A stretch of DNA of 64,000 nt from Devosia naphthalenivorans (GCF_003056355.1 NZ_PYVW01000008.1:62001-126000); one strand, 5' to 3'. Positions 21,164 through 32,060 are shown, numbered from the stretch's first letter. The notes: a model not told the origin generated them from the sequence alone. Translations and numbers: made by a program.

Positions 21164-21346
21164 ATGATGATACCCGCCAGCTATTTGTTCAAGAATATCT
21201 ATTTCGATGCCTGGGAGCGCCCTGCCCCCGCACTGGAACCCGCGCCACGGAAAGAAAGCGATGGTTTGTTGCGGCCGCTGATCAGTGCTGTTCGCGCTCT
21301 AGTGCGGCACAGGCGGGCTCCATCGCCCACCTTCCACCGCATATGA
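21164..21346 (+). CDS. Small protein of 60 residues behind the LacI operators
   Basis: Start is ATGATG (21164 or 21167) with GGAGA just upstream. The product begins ASYLFKNIYFDAWERP and is basic toward the C-terminus; no signal peptide or membrane helix. I do not recognise a family. The frame is supported by its ribosome site and by a clear promoter with operators directly upstream, not by homology. Another frame from 21154 overlaps it and looks less likely. Nothing else lies between the operators and the next gene at 21517. Confidence 0.55.
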   Translation: MMIPASYLFKNIYFDAWERPAPALEPAPRKESDGLLRPLISAVRALVRHRRAPSPTFHRI

Positions 21347-21516
21347 ACCCTCGCAGGTGAGCCTCGTCCCATCCTGGCACAACGGAGCGAGGTTGCCACC
21401 GACCGCCACAGTTTTGCCTCAGAATGGCCCGGCTGAGACCAAGTTCGACACAAACTCGAACCGCATTCCGGGCGCTTAGTGACAGTCGTTGCGAAGACAA
21501 GAAACGACGTCGACCC

Positions 21517-21813
21517 ATGCACAAATCTACGTCTGCCAAGCGGAAAATCATCAAGCCCTATGCCATTGCCTCAGCCATCCTGATGGTTGCCGGCGCTGCA
21601 GCGGGCCTGATGGCCGGCGTCACACCGGCTACCGCTGCCAATCTGGCCCATCAACCCGATACCCAGATTGCCATCTTCATGGTCCCGCTCACGCTCCTTG
21701 TGCTGGCCATGATGTTCGAGGTGACCCGTGTGGTCCTGCGGGGCAACGTCCCTGCCGAGCTGCCGGCCGCCCGTAATCGCCGCCCGCTGTCGGACGGCGC
21801 CTTTGTTAACTGA
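21517..21813 (+). CDS. Small inner-membrane protein of unknown function
   Basis: 98 residues with a basic N-terminus (HKSTSAKRKIIKPY) and two hydrophobic helices (about 16-37 and 52-70), then a hydrophilic tail with PAARNRRPLSDGAFVN. Both tails would be cytoplasmic by the positive-inside rule. No recognised domain. The start at 21517 precedes the hydrophobic part naturally, although an upstream frame is open to 21424. An intrinsic terminator follows. Confidence 0.65.
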   Translation: MHKSTSAKRKIIKPYAIASAILMVAGAAAGLMAGVTPATAANLAHQPDTQIAIFMVPLTLLVLAMMFEVTRVVLRGNVPAELPAARNRRPLSDGAFVN

Positions 21814-21839
21814 CCTCCTCCCTTTGTTCTGACCTGCTT

Positions 21840-21868
21840 GGGCTGGCTTCGCGCCGGCCCATTTTTTT
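21840..21868 (+). terminator. Intrinsic terminator
   Basis: Stem GGGCTGGC (21840-21847) with GCCGGCCC (21853-21860), five-base loop, then ATTTTTTT. It ends the small membrane-protein transcript and touches the 3' end of the convergent acetyltransferase gene. Confidence 0.88.
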
Positions 21869-22263
21869 CACAGGGCAATCAGCCCGGCCGACGTCGTCCG
21901 GAACCCGCATTGTTGGTAGAACGCGGCCAGATGGGGTTCGAAATCCACATGCAGCCACTGCGCTCCGCGGGTCCGCGCCTCCAGCGTTGCGCGCTCCACC
22001 AGCTGCACGCCAATGCCTTGCCGCTGGTACGCATGGTGCACGCAGGTATCGAGCAGAAAGGCATGGATGCCGCCGTCCCATGCCACGTTGACGAAGCCGA
22101 CCAGCATGGCCCCGTCGAATGCGCCAACATGCACCAGGCTCCGCCGCAAAATCGGCTGGAAGCTCTCCGGCCCATCGTTCCCCCACGCCGAACGCCAAAG
22201 GCCGCGCATGGCGGCATCATCGGCGAAGGGATCGGTAACGATATCGATCACGATGGCCTCCAT
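21868..22263 (-). CDS. GNAT-family N-acetyltransferase
   Basis: 131 residues with the GNAT fold. The acetyl-CoA-binding motif A is LDTCVHHAYQRQGIGVQLVERA (Q/RxxGxG/A as QRQGIG), and the C-terminal beta-strand and helix are visible in HLAAFYQQCGFRTTSAGLIAL. The substrate is unknown. The ATG at 22263 follows GGAGAG by ten bases; the frame is open further to 22374 but would overlap the promoter of the divergent gene. Confidence 0.85.
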   Translation of the reverse strand: MEAIVIDIVTDPFADDAAMRGLWRSAWGNDGPESFQPILRRSLVHVGAFDGAMLVGFVNVAWDGGIHAFLLDTCVHHAYQRQGIGVQLVERATLEARTRGAQWLHVDFEPHLAAFYQQCGFRTTSAGLIAL

Positions 22264-22373
22264 TCTTACCAATCTCTCCAACTCTTCATCTGGCCGCAAG
22301 GTCAGCAACAGGCAAGCCGGTTTAGGTTCATTCCTGCGGGCACCAACCGGCTCCCATGCAAAAGGATATGACA

Positions 22374-22988
22374 ATGAAGACGATCACAACCACCGCCATT
22401 GTGGCCCTGATGACCGCGACCATCGGGCTTTCGGCCGCCGCTCCGGCCTTTGCCCATGACGCTGCGCCACAACGGAGCGAGATGCGTCATCACGGCAAGG
22501 GCCCGGGCGGTCATGGTGGCGAGCGCGGCTTTGGCCGCGGAATGGGCGGCGGCTTCCTGAACCTGACCAATCCCGATGCCGTGGAGATCAGCCTGGTCCG
22601 CCTCAGCCAGCGCGTCGATCCCACTGCCGAACAGCAGCCATTGTTCGACGCCTTCAAGACCGCCGCCATGGCTGCAGCCGAGGATTTCGCCAGCGCACTG
22701 GAAGCCATCCGCCCGGAAGCCCCTGTCGAGGGCCAGCCCCGCGTTCGTCCGGAGTTCTCCGAAATGCTGGCCAACCGGATCGCCATGACCTCGGCCCAGT
22801 TGGAGGCGCTCGAAGCCGTGCAGCCATCGGCAACGGCATTCTTCGACAGCCTGACCGATGAACAAAAGGCCCAGCTCACCCCACAGCGCGGCGGGCGCAA
22901 CTGGGGCAAAGGCGGCATGCACCGCGGCGGCCCGGATGCGCCTGAAGCGCCAGCAGCAGAGGCTCCAGAGGCTCCGGCCAACGGCTAA
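22374..22988 (+). CDS. Periplasmic Spy/CpxP-like LTXXQ-motif protein
   Basis: 204 residues with a signal peptide (about 1-27, ending PAFA). The mature part starts with a His/Gly-rich segment (MRHHGKGPGGHGGERGFGRGMGGG), then an all-helical region with VDPTAEQQPLFDAF and, near the end, LTDEQKAQLTP, the LTxxQ motif of Spy/CpxP chaperones and metal-sensor relatives. The His-rich part could bind metal. AAGGA lies too close to an earlier ATG at 22368, so the ATG at 22374 is preferred. Role inferred as periplasmic stress protein. Confidence 0.75.
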   Translation: MKTITTTAIVALMTATIGLSAAAPAFAHDAAPQRSEMRHHGKGPGGHGGERGFGRGMGGGFLNLTNPDAVEISLVRLSQRVDPTAEQQPLFDAFKTAAMAAAEDFASALEAIRPEAPVEGQPRVRPEFSEMLANRIAMTSAQLEALEAVQPSATAFFDSLTDEQKAQLTPQRGGRNWGKGGMHRGGPDAPEAPAAEAPEAPANG

Positions 22989-23005
22989 AGTACCGCACCG
23001 CCAGT

Positions 23006-23099
23006 AGACCTCATCCTGAGCCTGTCGAAGGACGGGGTCGTGGCACCCAGACCTCCACTCGCTCGACCCCGTGGCTCGACAGGCTCACCATGAGGTCTT
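23006..23099. repeat. Palindromic intergenic element, family 3
   Basis: Arms at about 23006-23040 (AGACCTCATCCTGAGCCTG onward) and 23063-23099, imperfectly complementary, including CGACCCCGTGG/GACGGGGTCG. Located just after the Spy-like gene. Confidence 0.8.
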
Positions 23100-23188
23100 C
23101 TGGAGCCTTGGCTGAGATAGCCCCACCGGCAGCGCCGGCTCCTGCGGTGGCGCTGCTCCTGCGGTGCTCTTCCCTCCGGCACTGCACG

Positions 23189-23220
23189 AACCCCGGCTCT
23201 CAACGGCCGGGGTTTGCTTT
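23189..23220 (+). terminator. Probable intrinsic terminator
   Basis: AACCCCGGC (23189-23197) pairs with GCCGGGGTT (23206-23214), followed by a T-rich TGCTTTT. It lies between the family-3 repeat and the PLP-enzyme gene on the plus strand. Confidence 0.65.
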
Positions 23221-23268
23221 TGCCGGGCCTTCCTTTATCCAATTGGCAACATCCCGACTGGACCAGCC

Positions 23269-24501
23269 ATGACCGCCCTGCCGCTCGATCCCGCCCGCCT
23301 GCGCGCCCTGTTTCCCGCCTTTGCCGAGCCCTCGCTGCAGGGACAAGCGTTTTTCGAGAATGCCGGCGGCTCCTACACCGCGCAAAGCGTGCTGGACCGG
23401 CTCGAGCATTTCTATCGCGCCACCAAGGTGCAGCCCTATGGCGTCTATGCCGCCTCGATCAAGGCGGGCGAGGCGATGAACGAGAGCTTCGAGCGCATTG
23501 GGCGGGCGCTTAATGTCAGCGCCGACTGGATCCATTTCGGGCCCTCCTCATCGGCCAACACCTATGTTTTGGGCAATGCCTTTGCCGGCTGGCTCAAGGC
23601 GGGCGATGCCATCATCGTCACCAACCAGGACCATGAAGCCAATACCGGCGCCTGGCGCAAGCTGAGCAAGATCGGCGTCGAAGTGCGCGAATGGCGCGTC
23701 GATGCGCAGACCGGCCGCCTCTCGCTTGCCGCGCTCGATGCCCTGCTCGACAGCAAGGTGCGCATGGTCGCAGCGCCTCACTGCTCCAATATTGCCGGCG
23801 AGATCAACCCGGTGGCCGAGATCGCCGCCCGCGCCCGCTCGGTCGGCGCGATCACGGTTATCGATGGCGTCAGCTACGCGCCGCATGGCCTGCCCGACCT
23901 GGCGGCGCTCGGCGCGGATATCTATTTCTTTTCGACCTACAAGGTTTATGGCCCGCACCAGGGCGTCATGGCCATCCGCCCTTCGCTGGCGGCCGAACTG
24001 CCCAACCAGGGTCATTTCTTCAATGACACCAAGCCGCGCTATCGCCTGACGCCGGCTGGCCCGGACCACGCACAGATCGCGGCCTCAGCCGGCATTGTCG
24101 ATTATCTGGAAGCCGTCGCTGATCTGGCTGGTGACAAGGTCGAAGGCGCCGATCCCTATCGCCGCGCCCATGCCGCCATGCGGGCACAGGAGATTGCCCT
24201 CGCGACGCCATTGCTCGATTTCCTGCGCAAGAAAAACAGCGTGCGCATCATCGGGCCGGATGATCCAGCCGAGCGCGCCCCGACGATTTCAGTCGCTCTC
24301 GACGAGCCCGGTGCAGTTGTCGCTGCGCGGTTGGCGAAGCACGGCATCATGGCAGGTGGCGGACATTTCTATGCCCAGCGGCTGCTTGAGGCCGTGGGCA
24401 TCGACCCCGATCATGGCGTGTTGCGCCTGAGCTTCGTGCATTACACGTCGCCCGCCGAGATCGAGCAGTTGATTGCAGCGCTGAATGCCGAGTTGAAGTA
24501 G
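23269..24501 (+). CDS. Cysteine desulfurase-like class V aminotransferase
   Basis: PLP enzyme of 410 residues in the class V aminotransferase/cysteine desulfurase group. The PLP lysine is in FFSTYKVYGPHQG (Lys225); the cofactor Asp/His region is VIDGVSYAPHGLPDL, and SSSANTY (about 93-99) holds the phosphate. The late cysteine loop needed for sulfur mobilisation in NifS/SufS is not evident; the region reads GGGHFYAQRLLEAVG. It may therefore act as a lyase or aminotransferase instead. The ATG at 23269 begins the conserved part; the longer frame to 23164 runs through the terminator. Confidence 0.85.
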   Translation: MTALPLDPARLRALFPAFAEPSLQGQAFFENAGGSYTAQSVLDRLEHFYRATKVQPYGVYAASIKAGEAMNESFERIGRALNVSADWIHFGPSSSANTYVLGNAFAGWLKAGDAIIVTNQDHEANTGAWRKLSKIGVEVREWRVDAQTGRLSLAALDALLDSKVRMVAAPHCSNIAGEINPVAEIAARARSVGAITVIDGVSYAPHGLPDLAALGADIYFFSTYKVYGPHQGVMAIRPSLAAELPNQGHFFNDTKPRYRLTPAGPDHAQIAASAGIVDYLEAVADLAGDKVEGADPYRRAHAAMRAQEIALATPLLDFLRKKNSVRIIGPDDPAERAPTISVALDEPGAVVAARLAKHGIMAGGGHFYAQRLLEAVGIDPDHGVLRLSFVHYTSPAEIEQLIAALNAELK

Positions 24502-24531
24502 ACACAGCAGAAAGCTCTCCAGCAGCCCCCC

Positions 24532-24622
24532 AGTAGCCCTCATGGTGAGCCTGTCGAACCACGAGGGCGTGCCCACATCGTGCCACGACCTCGTCCTTCG
24601 ACAAGCTCAGGATGAGGTCTAC
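24532..24622. repeat. Palindromic intergenic element, family 3
   Basis: Left arm AGTAGCCCTCATGGTGAGCC and right arm ending CAGGATGAGGTCTAC at 24622, with CTGTCGAACCACGAGG / CCTCGTCCTTCGACA inside. It lies between the PLP gene and the EamA gene. Confidence 0.8.
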
Positions 24623-24644
24623 CCTTGAACTGGTGTAATCCCCC

Positions 24645-25568
24645 ATGTCCCGCCCACTCGCCATACTCCTGCTGCTGATCTGCACATCGCTGTGGGGCTT
24701 TGCCTTTGTGGTGCAAAAATCCGCCATGGAAACCATGGGGCCGCTGACGTTCATGGGGGTGCGGTACCTGTTGGGCGGCATTGTCATCCTGCCGGTCGCA
24801 TTGGCCATGGCACGGCGCGCGCCGCAGCGCCTCACCCGCCGCCAATGGTGGTTTGTGGGCGGTATGAGCCTGGCGCTGATGCTGGGATCGTGGCTGCAGC
24901 AGGTTGGTCTGATTACCACCACCGTCACCAATGGCGGCTTCCTCACCAGTCTTTATGTGCTGTTCGTGCCGCTGATCGGGCTTGTGGCGTTTCGCGCCTG
25001 GCCGCATCCGATTGTCTGGCTGGGCGTGCCGCTGGCGCTGGTCGGCATCTATTATCTCAATGGTGGGGGGCTCGACCGGCTCAATAGCGGCGATGCGCTG
25101 GTGGTTGGGGGAGCGGTTTTCTGGGCCATCCAGGTCATCATGCTCGGCTTCATCGCCCGCACCACGGGCCAGCCGATCCTGGTGTCCTGCGTCAGCTTCC
25201 TGCTGGCCGGCGGCGCCGCGCTGATCCTGGCGTTGCTGTGGGAAGCGCCGACGATCACGGGCATCATGGGTGGCTGGGAAGAGATCGCCTATGCCGGCAT
25301 ATTCTCCACCGCCATTGCCTTCACGCTGCAGGCCGTGGGGCAGCAGCATGTGCCCTCGGCCAATGCCGCAATCATCCTGTCATCGGAATCGCTGTTCGCC
25401 GCGATCGGTGGCGCCATTTTCATGGGCGATCGTCTTCCGGCAGTGGGTTATGCCGGGGCGACACTGTTGTTTGCAGCCATCGTGATGGTGGAAGCACTGC
25501 CGCCGATGCTGGCGCGGCGGGGGAACCGGCTGAGCGAGCGGGGCCCGGTTACGGAGACCCCGGGCTAG
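24645..25568 (+). CDS. EamA-family DMT transporter
   Basis: Inner-membrane permease of 307 residues with ten predicted helices arranged as two EamA repeats (first starting LLLLICTSLWGFAFVVQKSAM, second near NSGDALVVGGAVFWAIQVIML). Substrate unknown; family members export amino acids, metabolites or drugs. The ribosome site is weak and the start lies only 22 bases after a repeat element. It ends in a charged tail with RRGNRLSERGP. Confidence 0.88.
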   Translation: MSRPLAILLLLICTSLWGFAFVVQKSAMETMGPLTFMGVRYLLGGIVILPVALAMARRAPQRLTRRQWWFVGGMSLALMLGSWLQQVGLITTTVTNGGFLTSLYVLFVPLIGLVAFRAWPHPIVWLGVPLALVGIYYLNGGGLDRLNSGDALVVGGAVFWAIQVIMLGFIARTTGQPILVSCVSFLLAGGAALILALLWEAPTITGIMGGWEEIAYAGIFSTAIAFTLQAVGQQHVPSANAAIILSSESLFAAIGGAIFMGDRLPAVGYAGATLLFAAIVMVEALPPMLARRGNRLSERGPVTETPG

Positions 25569-25630
25569 CCTCCTACCGGAGGGCAATGCTTGTTTAGGGC
25601 TTCTGGTCTCTCGTCAGTTCCACCCACCAC

Positions 25631-25694
25631 GTCATTCCCGCGAAAGCGGGAACCCCAGTTTTGAAACGGAGCTTCCCGCTTTCGCGGGAATGAC
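25631..25694. repeat. Palindromic intergenic element, family 2
   Basis: Arms GTCATTCCCGCGAAAGCGGG (from 25631) and CCCGCTTTCGCGGGAATGAC (to 25694), with a 17-base centre. It lies between convergent genes. Confidence 0.85.
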
Positions 25695-25750
25695 CCGGTG
25701 ACAGCTGCTAAGCCGGCGAGAGCGGGAAATCAGGGAAGGCCCTGCAGCCC

Positions 25751-26143
25751 CTACTCCGCGTGCCGATACAATTGATACGTCTTGCACGCCACGATCAGCA
25801 CGCACCCCTTAAGCGTCAGCTGGTCATCACTGACCTGGGTAATGGTCCCCTGAGCGGTCATGCCGAACAAGCGCATCTTGCCGCGCCACTGGTTAGGCGC
25901 GACCTGCGTCACCCGCTCCATCATGGGCTTGTTGAGCAGCGGCTTGTACCTGGCGTTGTAGTCGGTGTCCTTGAGCCAGACGAGCGCGCCGCACAGCTGC
26001 TGTCCATCGCCGCAGATATTGACCTGGATGCGCGTGTCGCGGGTTTCCAGCTCCCATACCCCATCGGGCGAAGCCGCAGCGGCGGGCAGGATCGAACTCG
26101 CAACAAGTGTCGCTGCCATCGCAGCACGAACCAGGAAACGCAT
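25751..26143 (-). CDS. Exported DUF2147 protein
   Basis: 130 residues with a signal peptide (about 1-24, ending AAAAS). The mature part fits the DUF2147 family: SPDGVWELETRDTRIQVNIC at the start, then GALVWLKD, MRLFGMTAQGTI and LTLKGCVLIVACKTYQLYR. The family is a small periplasmic lipocalin-like barrel of unknown function. The four cysteines can pair. The ATG at 26143 follows GGAG by seven bases. Confidence 0.85.
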   Translation of the reverse strand: MRFLVRAAMAATLVASSILPAAAASPDGVWELETRDTRIQVNICGDGQQLCGALVWLKDTDYNARYKPLLNKPMMERVTQVAPNQWRGKMRLFGMTAQGTITQVSDDQLTLKGCVLIVACKTYQLYRHAE

Positions 26144-26382
26144 GACATTACTCCACTAGCCTGGCCGTGATCCTGGGCCAGCCAAGCTGAACGCCGGCTG
26201 AACGTTGGGGGTCATCGTTGAGGGTCATGGCACTGTCATGTGGCGGGCCTACCATCACCCCTGCCCTGGCCCTTCCCCATTCCGCCAGGATTGCCGCGCC
26301 CCACGTCCCCAACGTCGCGCCCGGCCCTTCGTGGAAGGCGGCCGCCAACCCGCGTTCCACTGCCGATAATGTCGGCACCTCG

Positions 26383-26410
26383 GGCCGCCCTTTTGGGTGG
26401 CCTTTTTTTT
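26383..26410 (+). terminator. Intrinsic terminator upstream of tdk, with no gene before it
   Basis: GGCCGCCC-TTTT-GGGTGGCC (26383-26402, one G-T pair) followed by T8. The only gene to the left is on the minus strand, so the transcript that ends here must start within about 26150-26380. It is either a small RNA or an attenuated leader of tdk. Confidence 0.8.
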
Positions 26411-26466
26411 GTGGAGCGCAGTGGCTTTTCTCTCGCCTGCGCGTCGGCACTCCGGCACAAAGTGCC

Positions 26467-27060
26467 ATGGCCAAGCTCTATTTCTCCTATGCGGCGATGA
26501 ATGCCGGCAAGTCCACCTTGCTGCTGCAAGCCGCCTATAACTACCGCGAGCGCGGCATGCGTCCGCTGCTCTATACCTCCGCGCTCTATGCAGCCGGCGG
26601 CGTGGGGCTCATCTCCTCGCGCATCGGCATTGCCGAGCCGGCCGAACTCTATGGGGCAGACGACGATCTTTATCTGTCCATTCGCGACCACCTCGAAGAG
26701 GGCAAGGTCGACTGCGTCTTTGTGGACGAAGCGCAGTTCCTGTCCCCCGATCAGGTTTGGCAGCTGGCGCGCGTCAGCGACCGGCTAAAAATCCCGGTGA
26801 TGTGCTTCGGCCTGCGGACCGATTTTCGCGGGCAATTGTTTCCCGGCTCCTCCGAGCTTCTGGCCATCGCCGACGTCTTGCGCGAAATCCGCACCATCTG
26901 CGAATGTGGGGCGAAGGCCACCATGGTGGTTCGCCAGAGCCCGGACGGTCGAGTGCTGGTGGAAGGCGAGCAGGTTTCCATCGAGAAATCGGTCTATGTT
27001 TCGCTGTGCCGCAAGCATTGGGAAGAAGCCGTGGGCCGCTGGCCGGTGAAAGGCCCATAG
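26467..27060 (+). CDS. tdk: Thymidine kinase
   Basis: Salvage enzyme that phosphorylates thymidine with ATP. 197 residues, type II (tetrameric, zinc-containing) kinase. Walker A is AAMNAGKSTLLLQ, the Walker B-like segment is CVFVDEAQFL, the lid and substrate loop are in CFGLRTDFRGQLFPGS, and the zinc-binding cysteines are in ICECGAKATM and SLCRKH. The ATG at 26467 is the natural start; a longer frame to 26218 would run through the upstream terminator. The thioesterase gene follows after 14 bases. Confidence 0.95.
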   Translation: MAKLYFSYAAMNAGKSTLLLQAAYNYRERGMRPLLYTSALYAAGGVGLISSRIGIAEPAELYGADDDLYLSIRDHLEEGKVDCVFVDEAQFLSPDQVWQLARVSDRLKIPVMCFGLRTDFRGQLFPGSSELLAIADVLREIRTICECGAKATMVVRQSPDGRVLVEGEQVSIEKSVYVSLCRKHWEEAVGRWPVKGP

Positions 27061-27074
27061 GAAGGATCTGGACC

Positions 27075-27458
27075 ATGAACGACATCGATGCCGAACCCTC
27101 TGGCGCCCTCACCATCCGGACGCTCGCCATGCCCGCCGACACCAACCCGGCCGGAGATATCTTTGGTGGCTGGGTGATGAGCCAGATGGACATCGCGGGC
27201 TCCATCGCCGCCGTCGAGCGCGTCCGGGGCCGTGTGGTGACCGTCGCCGTCGAAGCCATGACGTTCATTGCGCCGGTCAAGGTGGGCGACGTGCTATGCG
27301 TCTACACTTCGATCGAGCGGGTGGGAAACACCTCCATCACCGTGTCCATCGAGGCCTGGTCCAGGCGGCGGCTCCAGGGCCGTCACAAGGTAACCGAAGG
27401 ACGCTTCGTCTACGTGTCGATAGGCGAAGACGGCAAGAAGCGCCCGATCGAGCACTGA
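27075..27458 (+). CDS. Acyl-CoA thioesterase, YciA type
   Basis: Hot-dog-fold thioesterase of 127 residues. NPAGDIFGGWVMSQMDIAGS holds the catalytic Asp of the YciA/BACH group, followed by VEAMTFIAPVKVGDVLCVY and VSIEAWSRR. It hydrolyses acyl-CoAs in the cytoplasm. The ATG follows AAGGATCTGGACC, with a good ribosome site. Fourteen bases after tdk, so probably co-transcribed. Confidence 0.9.
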   Translation: MNDIDAEPSGALTIRTLAMPADTNPAGDIFGGWVMSQMDIAGSIAAVERVRGRVVTVAVEAMTFIAPVKVGDVLCVYTSIERVGNTSITVSIEAWSRRRLQGRHKVTEGRFVYVSIGEDGKKRPIEH

Positions 27459-27649
27459 CAACGGAGATTTCTGGCTAAGATTTCGTTCAGCCGGCGTTCA
27501 GTTGCTGCGCCATAAACGGCCTTGCACATTTCACCGCGGGCGGAACTCTTTGTTTCTGCCCTCGTTTGTTTGCCAAACCCAACAATTGCGCAATGGTCCG
27601 CCAGCGTTGCTTCCACCGGAAGCCGGCCCGTTGCTTCAGGAGCGTCCAT

Positions 27650-28300
27650 ATGAACCGAAATACCCGCAAGATGTTGCTCAATGTCGCGACGGGCATTGCC
27701 GTCGCCGCAACGGCCGCAGCCGTTTTCGTGCCGGCCGCCTATGCCGCGCCCGGCATGGTCACCAGCAATGTCAATGTGCGCTCCGGCCCGGGCACCAATT
27801 ACGGTGTAGTCGACACCGTGCGCCGCGGCAGCCAGGTGGACGTGCAGCAGTGCCAGGGTTCGTGGTGCTTCATCTCCAAGCCCGGCCCGGACGGCTGGGT
27901 TTCCTCCAGCTATATCAGCACCAATGGCCGTCCGGGCAACGCAGGCCAGCCGGGCATTTCGATTGATCTGGGTGGCGGAAACGGACCCCAGATCAACATC
28001 GGCGTCGGCGGCCAGAACCGGCCTCAGCGTCCGCCAGTGATCGAACAGCCGGACTATGCCGGCGAAGTGTGCCTCTATGACCGCACGCGCTTCCGTGGCG
28101 AAAGCCTGTGCCTGGAGGCCGGCGAGAGCTATCGCAACCTCGGTGAGTTCGCCGATCGCGCGTCCTCTATCGACAATCCCGATGGGCTGCGGGTTCAGGT
28201 CTGCTCCGAGCGCAACTTCCGCAATTGCCGGACCTACACGACCAGCGCGTCTTCGCTGGGTGATTTCGACGACTACATCGTCTCGGTCCGCGTCCGCTGA
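27650..28300 (+). CDS. Exported SH3b plus crystallin/I36-like protein
   Basis: 216 residues. Signal peptide about 1-32 (cut after AYA); bacterial SH3 domain about 35-90 with TSNVNVRSGPGTNYGVVD and QCQGSWCFI; a Gly/Pro/Gln-rich linker; then a domain of about 75 residues with VCLYDRTRFRGESLCLEAG, like beta/gamma-crystallin or the peptidase-inhibitor I36 family, with six cysteines. A periplasmic or surface protein that may bind peptidoglycan or protect against proteases; the role is inferred. A second protein of the same plan follows. SH3b domains nearly the same in sequence occur at 43510. Confidence 0.82.
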   Translation: MNRNTRKMLLNVATGIAVAATAAAVFVPAAYAAPGMVTSNVNVRSGPGTNYGVVDTVRRGSQVDVQQCQGSWCFISKPGPDGWVSSSYISTNGRPGNAGQPGISIDLGGGNGPQINIGVGGQNRPQRPPVIEQPDYAGEVCLYDRTRFRGESLCLEAGESYRNLGEFADRASSIDNPDGLRVQVCSERNFRNCRTYTTSASSLGDFDDYIVSVRVR

Positions 28301-28309
28301 TCATCCAAA

Positions 28310-28335
28310 GGCGCCAGCTCCGGTTGGCGCCTTTT
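28310..28335 (+). terminator. Intrinsic terminator
   Basis: GGCGCCA (28310-28316) and TGGCGCC (28325-28331) with an eight-base loop, then TTTT. It ends the first SH3b-crystallin gene. Confidence 0.85.
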
Positions 28336-28399
28336 CTGTTGCTCTTGAGCCCACAGAGTGGTTCTTCTAGAGGCAACATAGCTGCACCAGGATATGCAA

Positions 28400-28969
28400 A
28401 TGCGCCGCCCCAGCTTCATTGCCACCTTTTTCCTTCTGCTGGCCTTCGCCATTCCCGCCTCCGCCTATACCGAGTCGGGCACTCACGCCTGGAGCACAAG
28501 CCCGCTGGTGCTGAGCTCCGGCCCGGGCTCCGCCTACCACGTCACCGGCCAGATCGCCGAGAACGCCGCCATCAAGGTGCTGCGCTGCCAGCGCCTGTGG
28601 TGCCTGGTGGATGGCGAGGGCGGCCGCGGCTGGACCAGCAGGGACCACATCTCCTTCGGCAAGACACCGGCTGATTGGCCCGGCGGCATCAACCCCGATT
28701 ATCCCTCCGGCGGGCCGGGTGAAGTCTGCTTTTATACCGGCACCAATTTCACCGGCATTGCCTTCTGCGCCCGCCCCGGCCGCGTGGTGCAGGACTTTGC
28801 CCTGCTCAACATGGACAATCAGTTCCTCTCCGTCGAACTGGTCGGCAATGTCTCCGTCGCCGCCTGCCGCGACCGCTTCTTCCAGAGCTATTGCGAGCGC
28901 ATCATCACCTCCCAGCCGGTGCTGGACCAGTATCTGCAGCGCAATCTGTCCTCGGCGCGGGTTTACTGA
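28400..28969 (+). CDS. Exported SH3b plus crystallin/I36-like protein, second copy
   Basis: 189 residues. Signal peptide about 1-22 (ending ASA), a diverged SH3b-like segment (VLSSGPGSAYHVTGQIAEN and RCQRLWCLVDGEGGRGW), then a crystallin/I36-like domain with VCFYTGTNFTGIAFCARPG. It shares the domain order of the preceding gene but little close identity, so the pair is an old duplication. AGGA lies too close to an ATG at 28394, so the ATG at 28400 is preferred. Function unknown. Confidence 0.75.
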   Translation: MRRPSFIATFFLLLAFAIPASAYTESGTHAWSTSPLVLSSGPGSAYHVTGQIAENAAIKVLRCQRLWCLVDGEGGRGWTSRDHISFGKTPADWPGGINPDYPSGGPGEVCFYTGTNFTGIAFCARPGRVVQDFALLNMDNQFLSVELVGNVSVAACRDRFFQSYCERIITSQPVLDQYLQRNLSSARVY

Positions 28970-28987
28970 GCACCTCGGCTAAAACAC

Positions 28988-29060
28988 GTCATTCCCGCGA
29001 ACGCGGGAATCTCACTTCCCTTCAGCGCCGGAGCGGGATTCCCGCTTTCGCGGGAATGAC
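28988..29060. repeat. Palindromic intergenic element, family 2
   Basis: GTCATTCCCGCGAACGCGGG (from 28988) against CCCGCTTTCGCGGGAATGAC (to 29060). The left arm has one change (AACG for AAAG) relative to the other copies. Confidence 0.85.
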
Positions 29061-29105
29061 GCCGTGGCAGTGCCCCCATCCTGACACCCCCTGTCAGCAC
29101 CCCCT

Positions 29106-29120
29106 GTTCCCTCTCCGTTC
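29106..29120 (+). promoter_or_regulatory. LexA box of uvrB
   Basis: GTTC-CCTCTCC-GTTC is a perfect GTTC-N7-GTTC, the LexA operator known from alphaproteobacteria. It lies 85 bases before the uvrB ATG, so uvrB should be SOS-regulated. Confidence 0.8.
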
Positions 29121-29204
29121 GTTAGGCGCTACACTCTGCGGAACATTGCATTTCGGTGCCTCGTTCCCCATCTGAGTTGCTTCCCCAGCGCACGGTGTTT
29201 CCTT

Positions 29205-31847
<2,643 letters not shown>

Positions 31848-31875
31848 CGCAAACCCCGCCCCAACCCCAATGGTG

Positions 31876-32056
31876 TCCCTCCCCCTTACAGGGGGAGGCG
31901 AGGTGGGGGTCCATCCACTACACTCTCGGCAAAACCCCCACCCAACCTCCCCCTGAAAGGGGGAGGAGCCCAACATCCCGCCTGTCCACCAAACCCGCCA
32001 CATCCCCGATGCGATCCCTCCCCCTAACAGGGGGAGGCTAGGTGGGGGTCCATCAC
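31876..32056. repeat. Palindromic intergenic elements, family 5 (CTCCCCCT type), two units
   Basis: First unit 31876-31970: CCCTCCCCCTTACAGGGGG plus AGGCGAGGTGGGGGT, and the complement ACCCCCACCCAACCTCCCCC plus GAAAGGGGGAGGAG. Second, half unit at about 32014-32056. Same family as 32512-32815; a remnant is at 47788-47825. Confidence 0.85.
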
Positions 32057-32060
32057 CAGC

